Assembly (NCBI GenBank): GCA_958405565.1
Contig: CATYEN010000010.1
Span: 1 to 56,583 of the forward strand
Origin: an uncultured Collinsella sp.
GTDB taxonomy: Bacteria; Actinomycetota; Coriobacteriia; Coriobacteriales; Coriobacteriaceae
Direction of reading: 5' to 3'
DNA: 56,583 nucleotides
Part shown: piece by piece, positions 1 to 7,456 of the stretch
Numbering within the stretch: position 1 is the stretch's first letter
Layout of the letters: the number at the start of each line of letters is the position of its first letter
The notes under the pieces: model-generated
The model's input: the letters and a program-made list of their open reading frames with translations, nothing else
Database searches by the model: none
Told to the model about the DNA's origin: nothing
Program-made: the position numbers and the translations under genes

Positions 1-892
1 TGAGGTTCTTGAGCTCGGTCTTGGTGCCCAGCTTGGTCTCGCCGCGGCGGCGCAGCGACACGTTGCCGTCGCAGCGCATGGAACCCTTCTCCATGGAGCA
101 GTCCGAAATGCCCAGCGTCACAAAGATGCGACGGAGCTTTTCCATAAACAGGCGTGCTTCCTCGGGCGTGCGCAAGTCGGGCTCGGTGACGAGCTCGATC
201 AACGGCGTGCCGCAGCGGTTGTAGTCGACGAGCGACTCGGCCGCCGCGGTAATGCGGCCCTCGGCACCGCCCACGTGCACCATCTTGGCGGCGTCCTCCT
301 CCATATGGATGCGCAGGATGCGGATGGGCACCGTGTAGGAACCGTCCTCGCGGCGCTCAGGCATCTGCAGGTTGGACGCATCGTAGCTGGCCAGGTGGCC
401 GGCGCGCTGGTTGCCCTCGCGCATGGTCGACGACATGGACGTGGACAGGCCCTCGGCGTTGGCCGAGGCGCTCGCCAGGCTCTGGGCCTCGGCCTCGCCA
501 AACGCGCAGTCGGGGCGCTCGGCGGCACCGCGGCCGGTCACATCCAAATCCAGGTGGCCGTACATGGCAAAGGCGACCGGACCCTGCGTGGTCTGGAAGT
601 TCTTGGCCATGTCGGGATAGAAGTAGTGCTTGCGGTAGAACATCGAGTGGCGCTGGATCTCGCAGTTGGTGGCAAGACCGGCCTTGACGATGCTCTCGAT
701 GGCGCGCTTATTGGGCACCGGCAGGGCGCCGGGCAGGCCCAGGCACACCGGGCACACGTTGGCGTTAGGCTCGTCATCGTGGCTGAGCTTGCAGTTGCAG
801 AACATCTTGGTGTCGAGTGCGGTGAGCTCAGTGTGGATCTCCAGGCCGATCACGGCCTCCCAATCCTGCAGGACCTCGGAAAGCTCCTTCAT
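1..892 (-). CDS. gatB: Asp/Glu-tRNA amidotransferase subunit B, 3' end cut by window edge
   Basis: GatB holds the misacylated Glu-tRNA(Gln) or Asp-tRNA(Asn) and performs the ATP-dependent transamidation in the GatCAB complex. The first ~297 codons are visible. They include the family opening VIGLEIHTEL, the zinc-type cysteines CNC and CPVCLG, and the stretch FYRKHYFYPDMAKNFQ. The frame runs off the left edge, so the C-terminal tail domain is not seen. The ATG shares one base with the gatA stop (TAATG), a typical coupling junction. Order of transcription is gatC, gatA, gatB. Identification is secure. Confidence 0.96.
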   Translation of the reverse strand, partial: MKELSEVLQDWEAVIGLEIHTELTALDTKMFCNCKLSHDDEPNANVCPVCLGLPGALPVPNKRAIESIVKAGLATNCEIQRHSMFYRKHYFYPDMAKNFQTTQGPVAFAMYGHLDLDVTGRGAAERPDCAFGEAEAQSLASASANAEGLSTSMSSTMREGNQRAGHLASYDASNLQMPERREDGSYTVPIRILRIHMEEDAAKMVHVGGAEGRITAAAESLVDYNRCGTPLIELVTEPDLRTPEEARLFMEKLRRIFVTLGISDCSMEKGSMRCDGNVSLRRRGETKLGTKTELKNL

Positions 893-2406
893 TACAGCTC
901 GCCTCCCTTCCCGGCAAAATCGGGCGCGACGGAAAGCGCGGGCGCACCCGTGGCGGCATCGGCAAAGCCGCGCTCCAGGGCGCGGGCAAACGTGAGCAGC
1001 TGACGGTCCTTAAAGGCAGGTCCCACCAGCTGGGCAGAAACGGGCAGCTTGCTGTCCTCGCCCAGGCCCAGCGGCACCGAGATGCCACCGTTGCCGCAGA
1101 TGTTGAGCGAAATGGTGTACAGGTCGGACAGGTACATCTGCGTGGGGTCGCTGATCTCGCCAAACTTAAAGGCCGTGCGCGGCGAGGCGGGCATCAGGAT
1201 CGTGTCAACCTTGGCATACGCGGCGTCGTAGTCTTGCGTGATAAGCGTGCGGGCCTTCTGCGCGGCGTAGTAGTACTTGTCGTACACGCCCGAGCTCAGC
1301 AGGTAGGCGCCGAGCATCTGACGGCGCTTGGCCTCGGCACCAAAGCCGTGAGCGCGCGAAAGCGAGCTCTGGTCGGACAGGTTGGCGCAGCCCTCCTCCT
1401 GGTAGCCATAGCGAATGCCGTCGAAGCGGGCAAGGTTGGAGAACGCCTCGGCCGGGCCAATGACGTAGTAGGCGGCGATGGCGGCGTCCAGGTGCGGAAG
1501 GTCGACCTCGACCAGCTCGGCACCCTGGTTCTGCAGCTCCTGGGCGGCGCGCTGGACAGCTGCCTTGACCTCGGGCGTCAGGCCCTCGGCCTCCATAAAC
1601 GCAGGGATGATGCCCACGCGCTTGCCCTCGATGCTGTCGTTGAGGTGCTCGGTAAAGTCGACGGCACAGTCCTGGCTGGTGCAGTCGTACGGATCGTGGC
1701 CCGCGCCGGTGAGCGCGTTCATGGCCAGCGCGACGTCCTCGACCGTACGGCCGAAGGGGCCAACCTGGTCGAGCGACGAGCCAAAGGCCACCACGCCGTA
1801 GCGGCTCACGGCGCCATACGTGGGCTTAAGGCCCACCACGCCGCAGAGCGCCGCCGGCTGGCGGATGGAGCCGCCGGTGTCCGAGCCCAGCGAGAGCGCG
1901 ACCTCGCCCGCGGCGACAGCGGCAGCAGAGCCGCCCGAGGAGCCACCAGGCACGCGCTCGGTATCCCAGGGGTTGTTGGTACGGTGGAAGGCCGAGCTCT
2001 CGGTAGAGCTACCAAAGGCGAACTCGTCCATGTTGGCCTTGCCCATGGGCAGGCAGCCGGCGTCGAGCATGCGCTGGACGCAGGTGGCGGTGTAGACGCT
2101 CTGGTAATCCCCGAGCATGCGGGAGGCGCAGGTGGTGCGCGTGCCCACGAGGTTCATGTTGTCCTTGATGGCCAGCGGCACGCCCGCGAGCGGGGGCAGC
2201 GGCTTTCCGGCGGCACGGTCGGCATCCACGCGCGCGGCGGCCTCGAGTGCGAGCTCGGGCGACACCTGCAGGAATGCCTGGACCCCGCCCTCGCGCGCCT
2301 CGATGGCTGCAAGGGAGGCCTGAGCCACCTCGGTAGCGGTAAAGTCGCCGGCGGCAACGCCCGCGGCGATCTGGGCGGCGGTAAGGGAATCGAAGCTCTG
2401 GGTCAT
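892..2406 (-). CDS. gatA: Asp/Glu-tRNA amidotransferase subunit A (glutaminase)
   Basis: GatA is the amidase-signature subunit that releases ammonia from glutamine and channels it to GatB. The 504-residue protein has full family length. The catalytic Ser-cisSer-Lys triad is readable as Lys81 (in LAIKDNM), Ser156 (in GGSSGGSAAA) and Ser180 (in GSDTGGSIRQPA). The start ATG overlaps the gatC stop by one base (TAATG), and its own stop overlaps the gatB start in the same way, so all three subunits are probably translationally coupled. The organism therefore makes Gln-tRNA and/or Asn-tRNA by the indirect route. Confidence 0.97.
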   Translation of the reverse strand: MTQSFDSLTAAQIAAGVAAGDFTATEVAQASLAAIEAREGGVQAFLQVSPELALEAAARVDADRAAGKPLPPLAGVPLAIKDNMNLVGTRTTCASRMLGDYQSVYTATCVQRMLDAGCLPMGKANMDEFAFGSSTESSAFHRTNNPWDTERVPGGSSGGSAAAVAAGEVALSLGSDTGGSIRQPAALCGVVGLKPTYGAVSRYGVVAFGSSLDQVGPFGRTVEDVALAMNALTGAGHDPYDCTSQDCAVDFTEHLNDSIEGKRVGIIPAFMEAEGLTPEVKAAVQRAAQELQNQGAELVEVDLPHLDAAIAAYYVIGPAEAFSNLARFDGIRYGYQEEGCANLSDQSSLSRAHGFGAEAKRRQMLGAYLLSSGVYDKYYYAAQKARTLITQDYDAAYAKVDTILMPASPRTAFKFGEISDPTQMYLSDLYTISLNICGNGGISVPLGLGEDSKLPVSAQLVGPAFKDRQLLTFARALERGFADAATGAPALSVAPDFAGKGGEL

Positions 2407-2717
2407 TACTCGCTCTCCCCCTCTCCCAAAATGGACGGCACGCGGAAGTAACGGTCGCGCGCGCTGCCGGCGTTTTCCAGCGCGACGTCGAGCGGCAGGT
2501 CGCGCTCGGGCTCGCGCAGGTCGTCGCCCATCACGTTGGACAGGCTTCCGATGGGATGGAACGTGGGCTCCACGTCGGGCAAGTCATATTGCAAGACGGG
2601 CTCGAGCATCTGGACGGCATCGTTCATGTACGACGTCATCTGGGTGAGCTCGTCATCGGTCAGTGCGATCTTTGCGTACTCGGCGATGCCGCGCACGTCT
2701 TTCTCGCTGAGTGCCAT
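2406..2717 (-). CDS. gatC: Asp/Glu-tRNA amidotransferase subunit C
   Basis: GatC is the small subunit that wraps around GatA and stabilises the GatA-GatB contact. The product is 103 residues, beginning MALSEKDVRGIAEYAKIALT, with the family signature DLPDVEPTFHP. An ATG six codons upstream is possible, but the chosen ATG has a strong GGAAGGGAG ribosome site six bases ahead, and that site would lie inside the longer reading. It is the first gene of the gatCAB operon. The upstream 280 bases hold only inverted repeats and the end of the sortase gene. Confidence 0.93.
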   Translation of the reverse strand: MALSEKDVRGIAEYAKIALTDDELTQMTSYMNDAVQMLEPVLQYDLPDVEPTFHPIGSLSNVMGDDLREPERDLPLDVALENAGSARDRYFRVPSILGEGESE

Positions 2718-2879
2718 AGGCGCTCCCTTCCGCATAACAGTTAAACCGCTCTAGTATACAGGGCAACGCCGGCTTGGAGCAGGCGCTTTACCCAAATGCA
2801 GCGAAAACGTAACGAGGACGGCGGGTTGGCAGGGCGCGACCCGGCGGACCCGCGGCGAAAACCATCCCGCCCACAACAA

Positions 2880-2944
2880 AAACCGTCCCAACATTCGACG
2901 TTTTTCGGCAAAATCGCGATTTTCATCGAATGTTTGGACGGTTT
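2880..2944. repeat. Palindromic repeat family A, copy 1
   Basis: Near-perfect inverted repeat. The arms begin AAACCGTCC and end GGACGGTTT and include the shared core ACATTCGA/TCGAATGT. The loop contains the palindrome AAAATCGCGATTTT. The other copies are at 13921, 18093 and 19333. This copy lies upstream of gatC and 57 bases beyond the end of the sortase gene. Confidence 0.85.
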
Positions 2945-2954
2945 GGAAGCCCCG

Positions 2955-2990
2955 ACCACCACAAAGGTGCCTGTCCCCATTGTGGTGGTT
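2955..2990. repeat. Short palindromic repeat family B, copy 1
   Basis: Inverted repeat with arms ACCACCACAA and TTGTGGTGGT around AGGTGCCTGTCCCC. It lies 11 bases past the stop of the left-reading sortase gene. Other copies are at 12883, 13849, 15431 and 30057. Its position just after a stop codon suggests use as a terminator or mRNA 3' end, but the element recurs as a family. Confidence 0.8.
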
Positions 2991-3001
2991 CCGAACAATG
3001 G

Positions 3002-3940
3002 CTATGCCGAGGCCTTGGCTTTGCGGCGTTTACGGACCGCGTGGACCACGATGTCCAGCAGCAACAGCACAATGGCCACGACCACGATGAGCACGGCGAA
3101 CTCGCGCTTGCCCCAGTGGCGGCCGGCCAGCGACTTTTGCTTGTCGACGTCCTTCTTGCTGTACTTGGTGCGCACGCAATGAACCAGCAGGCGATGGTCG
3201 TTCACGCCGTAGGGCGTGCAGGTGACGAGTGTCACCTTGTCGGCGCCGGGCTCGATGGTCAGCGACTCCATCTCCTCGGGCAGCACGACCTCGGAGTCCA
3301 CCATCTTGTAGGCAAGCGTCTTGTTCATGGTGTGCAGCAGCACCAGGTCGCCGGGCTCCAGCGAGTGAATGTCGTCGAACATGCTCAGGTTGCGCATGCC
3401 CGAGTGCGCGGTGAGCACGCAATGCGTCGAGCTGCCGCCCACCGGCAGGCTCGTGCCCTCCAGGTGGCCGACGCCCGCCATAAGGACTTCCTCGCTCGTG
3501 CCGTGGTAGATGGGCATGCTCACGTCGATGGAGGGGATCTCGACCCAACTCATCATGGGGTCGCGGTCAAAGATGAGCTGCTGATCGTAGGGCTCGATCT
3601 GGTCGGCGGGAAGTTCGGTGGCCTCGCCCGCCAGCTGCTCGTTAAAGGAGCGCGCTTGGAGCAGAATGCGCTCGCGCTCCTCTTCCGAAAGCGCGTCCAC
3701 GGTGCTGGAAACGGTGCTGATCTGGTTGAACACGCCCGAGGCCTCGAGCCGGTCCAAGATCCACGGCCAGGTCATAAGGCCCACGCCAATAAGGATGATG
3801 ACGATGGTGATGAGCCGGTCAGCCCAGCGCGGCAGCCGCTTGCGACGACGCTTAGGCTTTGGTCGAGGTTTGGGCTGGGGGCTTGAGCCGCCGCTGGCCG
3901 CGGCGTTATCGCTCTTCATGTGTTTGGCGCCCTGCACCAT
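3002..3940 (-). CDS. Class C (pilus-polymerising) sortase
   Basis: A membrane transpeptidase of 312 residues that would join LPxTG pilins or attach them to the cell wall. It has a basic, Pro/Lys-rich cytoplasmic start, a membrane helix at about 43-62, the sortase domain at 130-260 and a second helix at about 281-300, the two-helix layout of class C enzymes. Catalytic residues are His179 (LTAHSG), Cys241 (TCTPYG) and Arg250 (NDHRLLV). Asp127-Pro128 fits the position of the class C lid motif. The first ATG is kept because GAGGAG lies about eight bases upstream. It is separated from the intact pilin genes by fragments of decayed genes, so its own pilin partner may be the fragment at 4972-5439. 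Confidence 0.9.
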   Translation of the reverse strand: MVQGAKHMKSDNAAASGGSSPQPKPRPKPKRRRKRLPRWADRLITIVIILIGVGLMTWPWILDRLEASGVFNQISTVSSTVDALSEEERERILLQARSFNEQLAGEATELPADQIEPYDQQLIFDRDPMMSWVEIPSIDVSMPIYHGTSEEVLMAGVGHLEGTSLPVGGSSTHCVLTAHSGMRNLSMFDDIHSLEPGDLVLLHTMNKTLAYKMVDSEVVLPEEMESLTIEPGADKVTLVTCTPYGVNDHRLLVHCVRTKYSKKDVDKQKSLAGRHWGKREFAVLIVVVAIVLLLLDIVVHAVRKRRKAKASA

Positions 3941-4076
3941 CGCCGGTCACTCCTCTACAGTTCAGGTTGTCTAAACAAATAATAGCCGAATTGCGAGCTC
4001 ATATGACGCGCAACGCAGCTAGACAGTATTGCGCGGCGCGGGCATGGGCATGGGCTCATATTTGCGTTTTTAGAAT

Positions 4077-4109
4077 ATCCCGAATCGGCGGGGCGATTCG
4101 GGATAGAAT
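4077..4109 (+). promoter_or_regulatory. Dyad-containing promoter of small RNA copy 1
   Basis: A perfect 11-bp inverted repeat (ATCCCGAATCG and CGATTCGGGAT, six-base loop) ends on the first base of a good -10 box, TAGAAT at 4104-4109. No consensus -35 is visible because the dyad occupies that place, so the site may be an operator or need an activator. The same arrangement, with TACAAT as -10, precedes the second RNA copy at about 4556-4590. Confidence 0.6.
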
Positions 4110-4115
4110 GTCTGT

Positions 4116-4205
4116 AGAAAACGACGCATCCCGCGTAAGTGTTAAGGAGCGCGGGCGGCCTAGTTTTCTAACGTGTTAAACGGCCGGGCTGCAACCCCGG
4201 CCGTT
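4116..4205 (+). ncRNA. Candidate structured antisense RNA, copy 1
   Basis: About 90 bases between the -10 box at 4104 and a terminator stem at 4179-4205 that is followed by TTCTTATTT. It can fold into an outer stem AGAAAAC/GTTTTCT (4116-4122 with 4163-4169), an inner stem CCCGCG/CGCGGG (4130-4135 with 4150-4155) and the terminator hairpin AACGGCCGGG/CCCGGCCGTT. Copy 2 at 4597-4686 keeps both upper stems and the terminator, with compensatory base changes. It contains no sensible reading frame. It points at the small membrane-peptide gene on the other strand and ends just beyond that gene's stop codon, so it would be antisense to any read-through 3' end of that mRNA. Existence of the transcript is inference. 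Confidence 0.6.
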
Positions 4206-4206
4206 C

Positions 4207-4356
4207 TTATTTGCGCTTGTGGTGCAAACGCCGAGAACCGTCCGCACCGCGCGTGCGCCTACGGACCTTAAACCGAACCTCATACGAGTCAAAAAACGCG
4301 ATGACGAACGAGCCCACCGCCGCGAGGGCGGCGAGCGCGTTAAGGAATTTCAGCAT
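4207..4356 (-). CDS. Small hydrophobic, basic-tailed peptide; candidate type I toxin
   Basis: A 49-residue peptide beginning MLKFLNALAALAAVGSF. A single hydrophobic helix spans about 3-22, followed by DSYEVRFKVRRR and a strongly basic tail ending HHKRK. The ATG is chosen because a consensus GGAGGT lies seven bases upstream; a longer frame exists but lacks such a site. Size, one membrane helix and basic tail match type I toxins and holin-like toxins. The convergent structured RNA that overlaps its 3' end (4116-4205) has the layout of txpA/RatA-like pairs. A possible -10 (TAAAAT on this strand) lies near 4412. A damaged second copy of the coding end is at 4688-4789. Toxicity is not shown by sequence alone. 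Confidence 0.65.
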   Translation of the reverse strand: MLKFLNALAALAAVGSFVIAFFDSYEVRFKVRRRTRGADGSRRLHHKRK

Positions 4357-4596
4357 TTGGGGACCTCCGATCGAGTCGTCGGCCGCCCGCGCACGGGATG
4401 CGTCGCAAGGGTATTTTACCGCGAGCGCACGCACTTACAGCTGGTAAACGCAATATTTGCAAACATTTGTTCGGTGGTTACACACACGATACTTTGAGCA
4501 GCGGAGCCTGGCGGCATTGCCCGGTCAGGTAGAGGCCCGCATTTGAGTTTTCAAAATGTCCCGGATCGGCGGGGCGATTCGGGATACAATAGCTAC

Positions 4597-4686
4597 AGGA
4601 AACGACGCACCCCGCGTAAATGAACGTGAGCGCGGGCGACCAGTTTCCGGTGTTGTTAAATGCCCGGGCCTCTAACCCCGGGCATT
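4597..4686 (+). ncRNA. Candidate structured antisense RNA, copy 2
   Basis: Second copy of the RNA at 4116-4205, with -10 TACAAT at 4585-4590. The outer stem is now GGAAAC/GTTTCC, the inner stem CCCGCG/CGCGGG is unchanged and the terminator stem is AATGCCCGGG/CCCGGGCATT (4659-4686), followed by a T-rich stretch. Differences from copy 1 fall in both arms and keep pairing, which argues for selection on RNA structure. Here the facing peptide gene is broken, so this RNA could be an orphan antitoxin. Confidence 0.5.
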
Positions 4687-4687
4687 C

Positions 4688-4789
4688 TTATTTGCGCTTG
4701 TTGCGGCGCAAATGCCTTCTACCGTCCGCACCGCGCGTGCGCCTACGGACCTTAAACCGAACCTCATACGAGTCAAGAAACGCGATGAC
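4688..4789 (-). pseudogene. Truncated second copy of the small basic peptide gene
   Basis: Thirty-three codons in frame, from VIAFLDSYEVRFKVRRR to a basic end RRNKRK, align with the C-terminal two thirds of the 49-residue peptide at 4207-4356. Upstream, similarity fades through a frame change. An in-frame TAA and a strong terminator (4842-4870) replace the start codon and ribosome site, and no start codon remains in this frame. It is a remnant of a tandem duplication of the peptide-RNA module. Confidence 0.7.
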
Positions 4790-4841
4790 GGATGAGTCCG
4801 CATCGGACGGTGGAGGCCGCCTGCGTTATCCCAAAAAGAAC

Positions 4842-4870
4842 GGGGCAGACTCCAGTGCGGAGTCTGCCCC
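4842..4870 (-). terminator. Rho-independent terminator after the pilin remnant
   Basis: Perfect 12-bp arms GGGGCAGACTCC and GGAGTCTGCCCC. On the minus strand they are followed by GTTCTTTTT. It lies about 100 bases beyond the stop of the pilin fragment and would end left-going transcription before the peptide-RNA modules. Confidence 0.85.
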
Positions 4871-4971
4871 GAAAAGAGAATGGCAAAGCAAGAACGTCGA
4901 TGGACGAGAAAAGTGTCCGCAAGTCTCATGGCCATCACATCCCACCTGCCAAAGGGATGGGTGAGTGAGCG

Positions 4972-5439
4972 TTACTCCTGCTCGGACTCCTCAGCCTGCT
5001 TACGGCTGCGGATGAGGTGTGCCACGCCGATGCACAGCACTGCGCTGCCAGCGATCCAAGTGAAGGTCACGCCGTTAAGACCGGTCAGCGGGAGGCCGGA
5101 GCCTTTCTTGTTCTTGACGGTAAGGGTAACAGTGCCGTCACCAGAAGAGGAATTGGTGACGAGACCAGAGCCTTTCGTGGATGTGGTCACCGTCAACGTA
5201 TTCTCGCCCTCGTTCTGATTAAGACCCGTGGCAGTAATGGTGAACGTGAATTTGGGCACGGTGTTATAGCCGGGGAGCGTATTGGTCTCCTCGACCGTGT
5301 AAGCGCCAGCATCGAGGCCCTTGACGCCGATTTCGCCCTTATCATCAGTCGTAAAATCATAGGCAGTATTGCCCAAAGAACCGTTCTCTTAGACATACTG
5401 GGCGCCGGCGCCCTCGTCGGTTCCCTTGGAAGAGGTGCC
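4972..5439 (-). pseudogene. C-terminal fragment of an LPxTG pilin with an in-frame stop
   Basis: The frame encodes the end of a SpaA/Cna-B-type pilin. It has an isopeptide E-box-like stretch YTVEETNTLPGYNTV, then the sorting signal LPLTG, a membrane helix and a charged tail (RSRKQAEESEQE). Reading upstream, the frame continues through a TAA at 5389-5391 (codons DEGAGAQYV, stop, ENGSLGNTAY) and loses pilin character near 5439. The N-terminal part and signal peptide are absent. The 134 codons after the stop start only at an internal ATG without a signal peptide, so no surface pilin can be made from it. It lies between two sortase genes and is probably the former substrate of the sortase at 3002. 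Confidence 0.8.
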
Positions 5440-5512
5440 GGGCGGGGAGCGGAGCATGGCCACCGGACCCACCGAAACACATCTCCACCGTTCCTTCAAC
5501 TGGGAAAATGCC

Positions 5513-5541
5513 GCCCCGGGGCCCGGGAGGGACCCCGGGGC
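5513..5541. other. GC-rich hairpin in decayed region
   Basis: Arms CCCCGGGG repeated around an 11-base loop. The surrounding 5440-5670 stretch holds no recognisable gene. It includes a 21-codon frame at 5637 with a ribosome site that is itself inside a small hairpin (CCTCC...GGAGG), probably a leftover. Confidence 0.4.
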
Positions 5542-5674
5542 TTTCGGCTAACTGCGGGAACGGCCTATCCGCTCAATGTGTTCAGCTGAGATTGGAAATC
5601 AACCGGAGAAATCGACCCTCCTAAAAGGAGGCCATGTATGAAGACTGCATATCCCTTTTGCCTCCATATACACA

Positions 5675-5697
5675 AGAAGCGCCCCTCGGGCGCTTCT
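5675..5697. terminator. Hairpin, likely terminator
   Basis: Arms AGAAGCGCCC and GGGCGCTTCT with a three-base loop. On the minus strand it is followed by TGTGTATATGG, a weak T-rich tail. It lies beyond the GH4 remnant in the direction of pilus transcription. Confidence 0.5.
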
Positions 5698-5700
5698 GAG

Positions 5701-5734
5701 AGGCTCCCCCTGGGATGTATCCCAGGGGGAGCCT
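5701..5734. terminator. Perfect 34-base palindrome, likely terminator
   Basis: Sixteen-base arms (AGGCTCCCCCTGGGAT and its complement) separated by two bases, the most compact palindrome in the window. It lies 55 bases past the GH4 remnant in the minus direction. Together with the hairpin at 5675 it would end pilus-operon read-through. With a two-base gap it could also be a protein-bound dyad. Confidence 0.55.
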
Positions 5735-5788
5735 ATGGACCTTAAGGGCCGCAGCGAACCGTTCGCAGTCGGGCCGTCGAAGGCCTCG

Positions 5789-6100
5789 TTACTTAAGCTC
5801 AGGCCAGAAATCCTTGTTGGCCTCGATCATGTCGTCGAGAATCTCCTTGGCGACCGTCATGGACGGGACCGTCTTGTTGAGCGTGAACGCCTTGAGCGCC
5901 TTCTCGTACGAACCCTCGATGCACGCCTCGACCACGAGCTTCTCGGAGTTGAGCTGCTGCATCATGAGGCCCTGCTGGAACAGCTGGATGTTGTCGCGCG
6001 AGATGACCTCGGGGCCGTTCTTGCCGATGTGGGCGGGCAGCTCGACCATCGCGTCGTACGGCATGTTCGGGATCGCGCCGCGGTTCTGGCAAATGACCAG
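5789..6100 (-). pseudogene. C-terminal fragment of a GH4 6-phospho-alpha-glucosidase-like enzyme
   Basis: From about NRGAIPNMPYDAMVELP to IEANKDFWPELK, the frame matches the last ~100 residues of family GH4 glycosidases (NAD- and Mn-dependent 6-phospho-alpha-glucosidase type). It includes IGKNGPEVI and LNSEKLVVEACIEGSY. The catalytic and nucleotide-binding parts are missing. The open frame continues to 6193 but its first ~35 codons do not resemble GH4 and overlap the sortase 3' end. The intact gene is ~440 residues, so this is a stranded 3' end left by recombination between the two sortase genes. Confidence 0.75.
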
Positions 6101-6152
6101 GAAGCGAGCGAAGGCGCTACACTTCGAGCGATATTGAGCACCAACGCGGGCG

Positions 6153-7292
6153 CTAGCGCAGGTGTCGCCCGCGATACTCGGGAGAATCAGCATCGGAATC
6201 GGGGGAAGCCGAGGAGGCTGAAGCAGAGGAGGCGAAGGGGGCCGCAGGCCTGGAGGCTCCCGCGGTCCACCCGTTTCCGCCTTCGCCAGCAGCCGCGCCG
6301 GCGTCCAGCGTCACCGCGGCGGCAACGGCAGCACGCTGCGCCGCGCGCCGCTTCTTGCGCACGTGCCCGGCCGCAACGAGACCCACAACAATCGCCAGCA
6401 GCGCGCCCAAAACGCCCAGCGCCACCGCGGTGGTGTTGATGCCCTGCGCGTCCTCGGGCACGGGCACCTCATTCGGAATCTCCGCACGCACGCCCGATAC
6501 GAGCAGGCGGTGCGAGTTCACGCCGTAGGGCGTGCAGGTCATGAGCGTCACGCGGTCCTCGCCGGCGGTCACGCGCAGCTTGGAATCGTCGTCGGGCTCA
6601 ATCACGTCTATGCGGTCGATCTTGTAACCCAGCTCCTCGCCCATCACCTCGATGTAAAACGAGTCGCCCACCCGCAGCTCATCCAAGCGCGTGAACAGGA
6701 GCGAGCCCGGCACGCCACGGTGACCGGTGAGCACGGCATGCGTACTCTCGCCGCCCACGGGCAGCGACGTTCCGTACAGGTGGCCGGCGCCCGCGGCGAG
6801 CACCTCGTTGGAGGTGCCATGGTACACGGGCAGGTTCACGTCGATCTTGGGGATACGCACCGAGCACATAAGGCCCGAACCCGCGTCGAGCAGGCCCTGG
6901 TACGTGGTGTCTTGCGAGGCGATGGAGTCCTTGGCACCTGTTGCGGTGGAAGCGCCGGAGGTGCTACCGAACGGGTCCACGACCTCGCCGATGACGTCCT
7001 GACCGCCGGCGGCCAACTGCTCGTTGTAGGCGCGCGCTGCCGCGAGGGCCTCCTCTGCCTGCGGATAGGGCCAGCCATCCACGGTGTTTTGGGCCGCGGC
7101 AACTGCGGCCGTCTGCTCGGCCTGGGACATGGCGCGCAGGACGAGGGGCGTGGCCACGATAACAAAGCCGGCGGCAAAGCACAGAAGGGAAAGCAGGCGC
7201 AGGATGAGGGGCGGTTTACGTCGGCTGGGGGAAGCCAGGTTCGAACCGCCGCTCGGCGTGCGCATCGTCGATACGGGCTTGATTGCCTCCAT
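6153..7292 (-). CDS. Class C (pilus-polymerising) sortase
   Basis: A 379-residue class C sortase, the last intact gene of the tip-backbone-sortase pilus operon. A membrane helix lies at about 29-53, the catalytic domain at about 140-270 and a second helix at about 280-305. The lid motif DPF is at 106-108. Catalytic residues are His191 (LTGHRG), Cys253 (TCTPYG) and Arg262 (NSHRLLV). The long Ala/Ser/Gly-rich C-terminal tail (about 320-379) is unusual. The start is set at the ATG preceded by GGAGGTG six bases upstream; the frame extends 22 codons further without such a site. It should polymerise the backbone pilin encoded just upstream. Confidence 0.92.
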   Translation of the reverse strand: MEAIKPVSTMRTPSGGSNLASPSRRKPPLILRLLSLLCFAAGFVIVATPLVLRAMSQAEQTAAVAAAQNTVDGWPYPQAEEALAAARAYNEQLAAGGQDVIGEVVDPFGSTSGASTATGAKDSIASQDTTYQGLLDAGSGLMCSVRIPKIDVNLPVYHGTSNEVLAAGAGHLYGTSLPVGGESTHAVLTGHRGVPGSLLFTRLDELRVGDSFYIEVMGEELGYKIDRIDVIEPDDDSKLRVTAGEDRVTLMTCTPYGVNSHRLLVSGVRAEIPNEVPVPEDAQGINTTAVALGVLGALLAIVVGLVAAGHVRKKRRAAQRAAVAAAVTLDAGAAAGEGGNGWTAGASRPAAPFASSASASSASPDSDADSPEYRGRHLR

Positions 7293-7456
7293 GTGGTTCA
7301 CCTCCGGGGGTGTGGGTGTGAGGGCACGGTCAAAGCACCGACCCCGCCGCGTGTCCAAGCGCGACGGGGTGCGGCGAAAGGGAATATGAGAACGCGGCGC
7401 GCAGGCGCTGATAGGAGACGACGATCGCCCGCTCGCCGCGTCATCAAGCTAGGGAA

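Noticed and set aside
5637..5702. A 21-codon plus-strand frame with a good ribosome site
   Set aside because: It lies in a decayed region, its ribosome site is within a small hairpin, and it ends in a terminator-like stem. No homologue or conserved partner is recognised.
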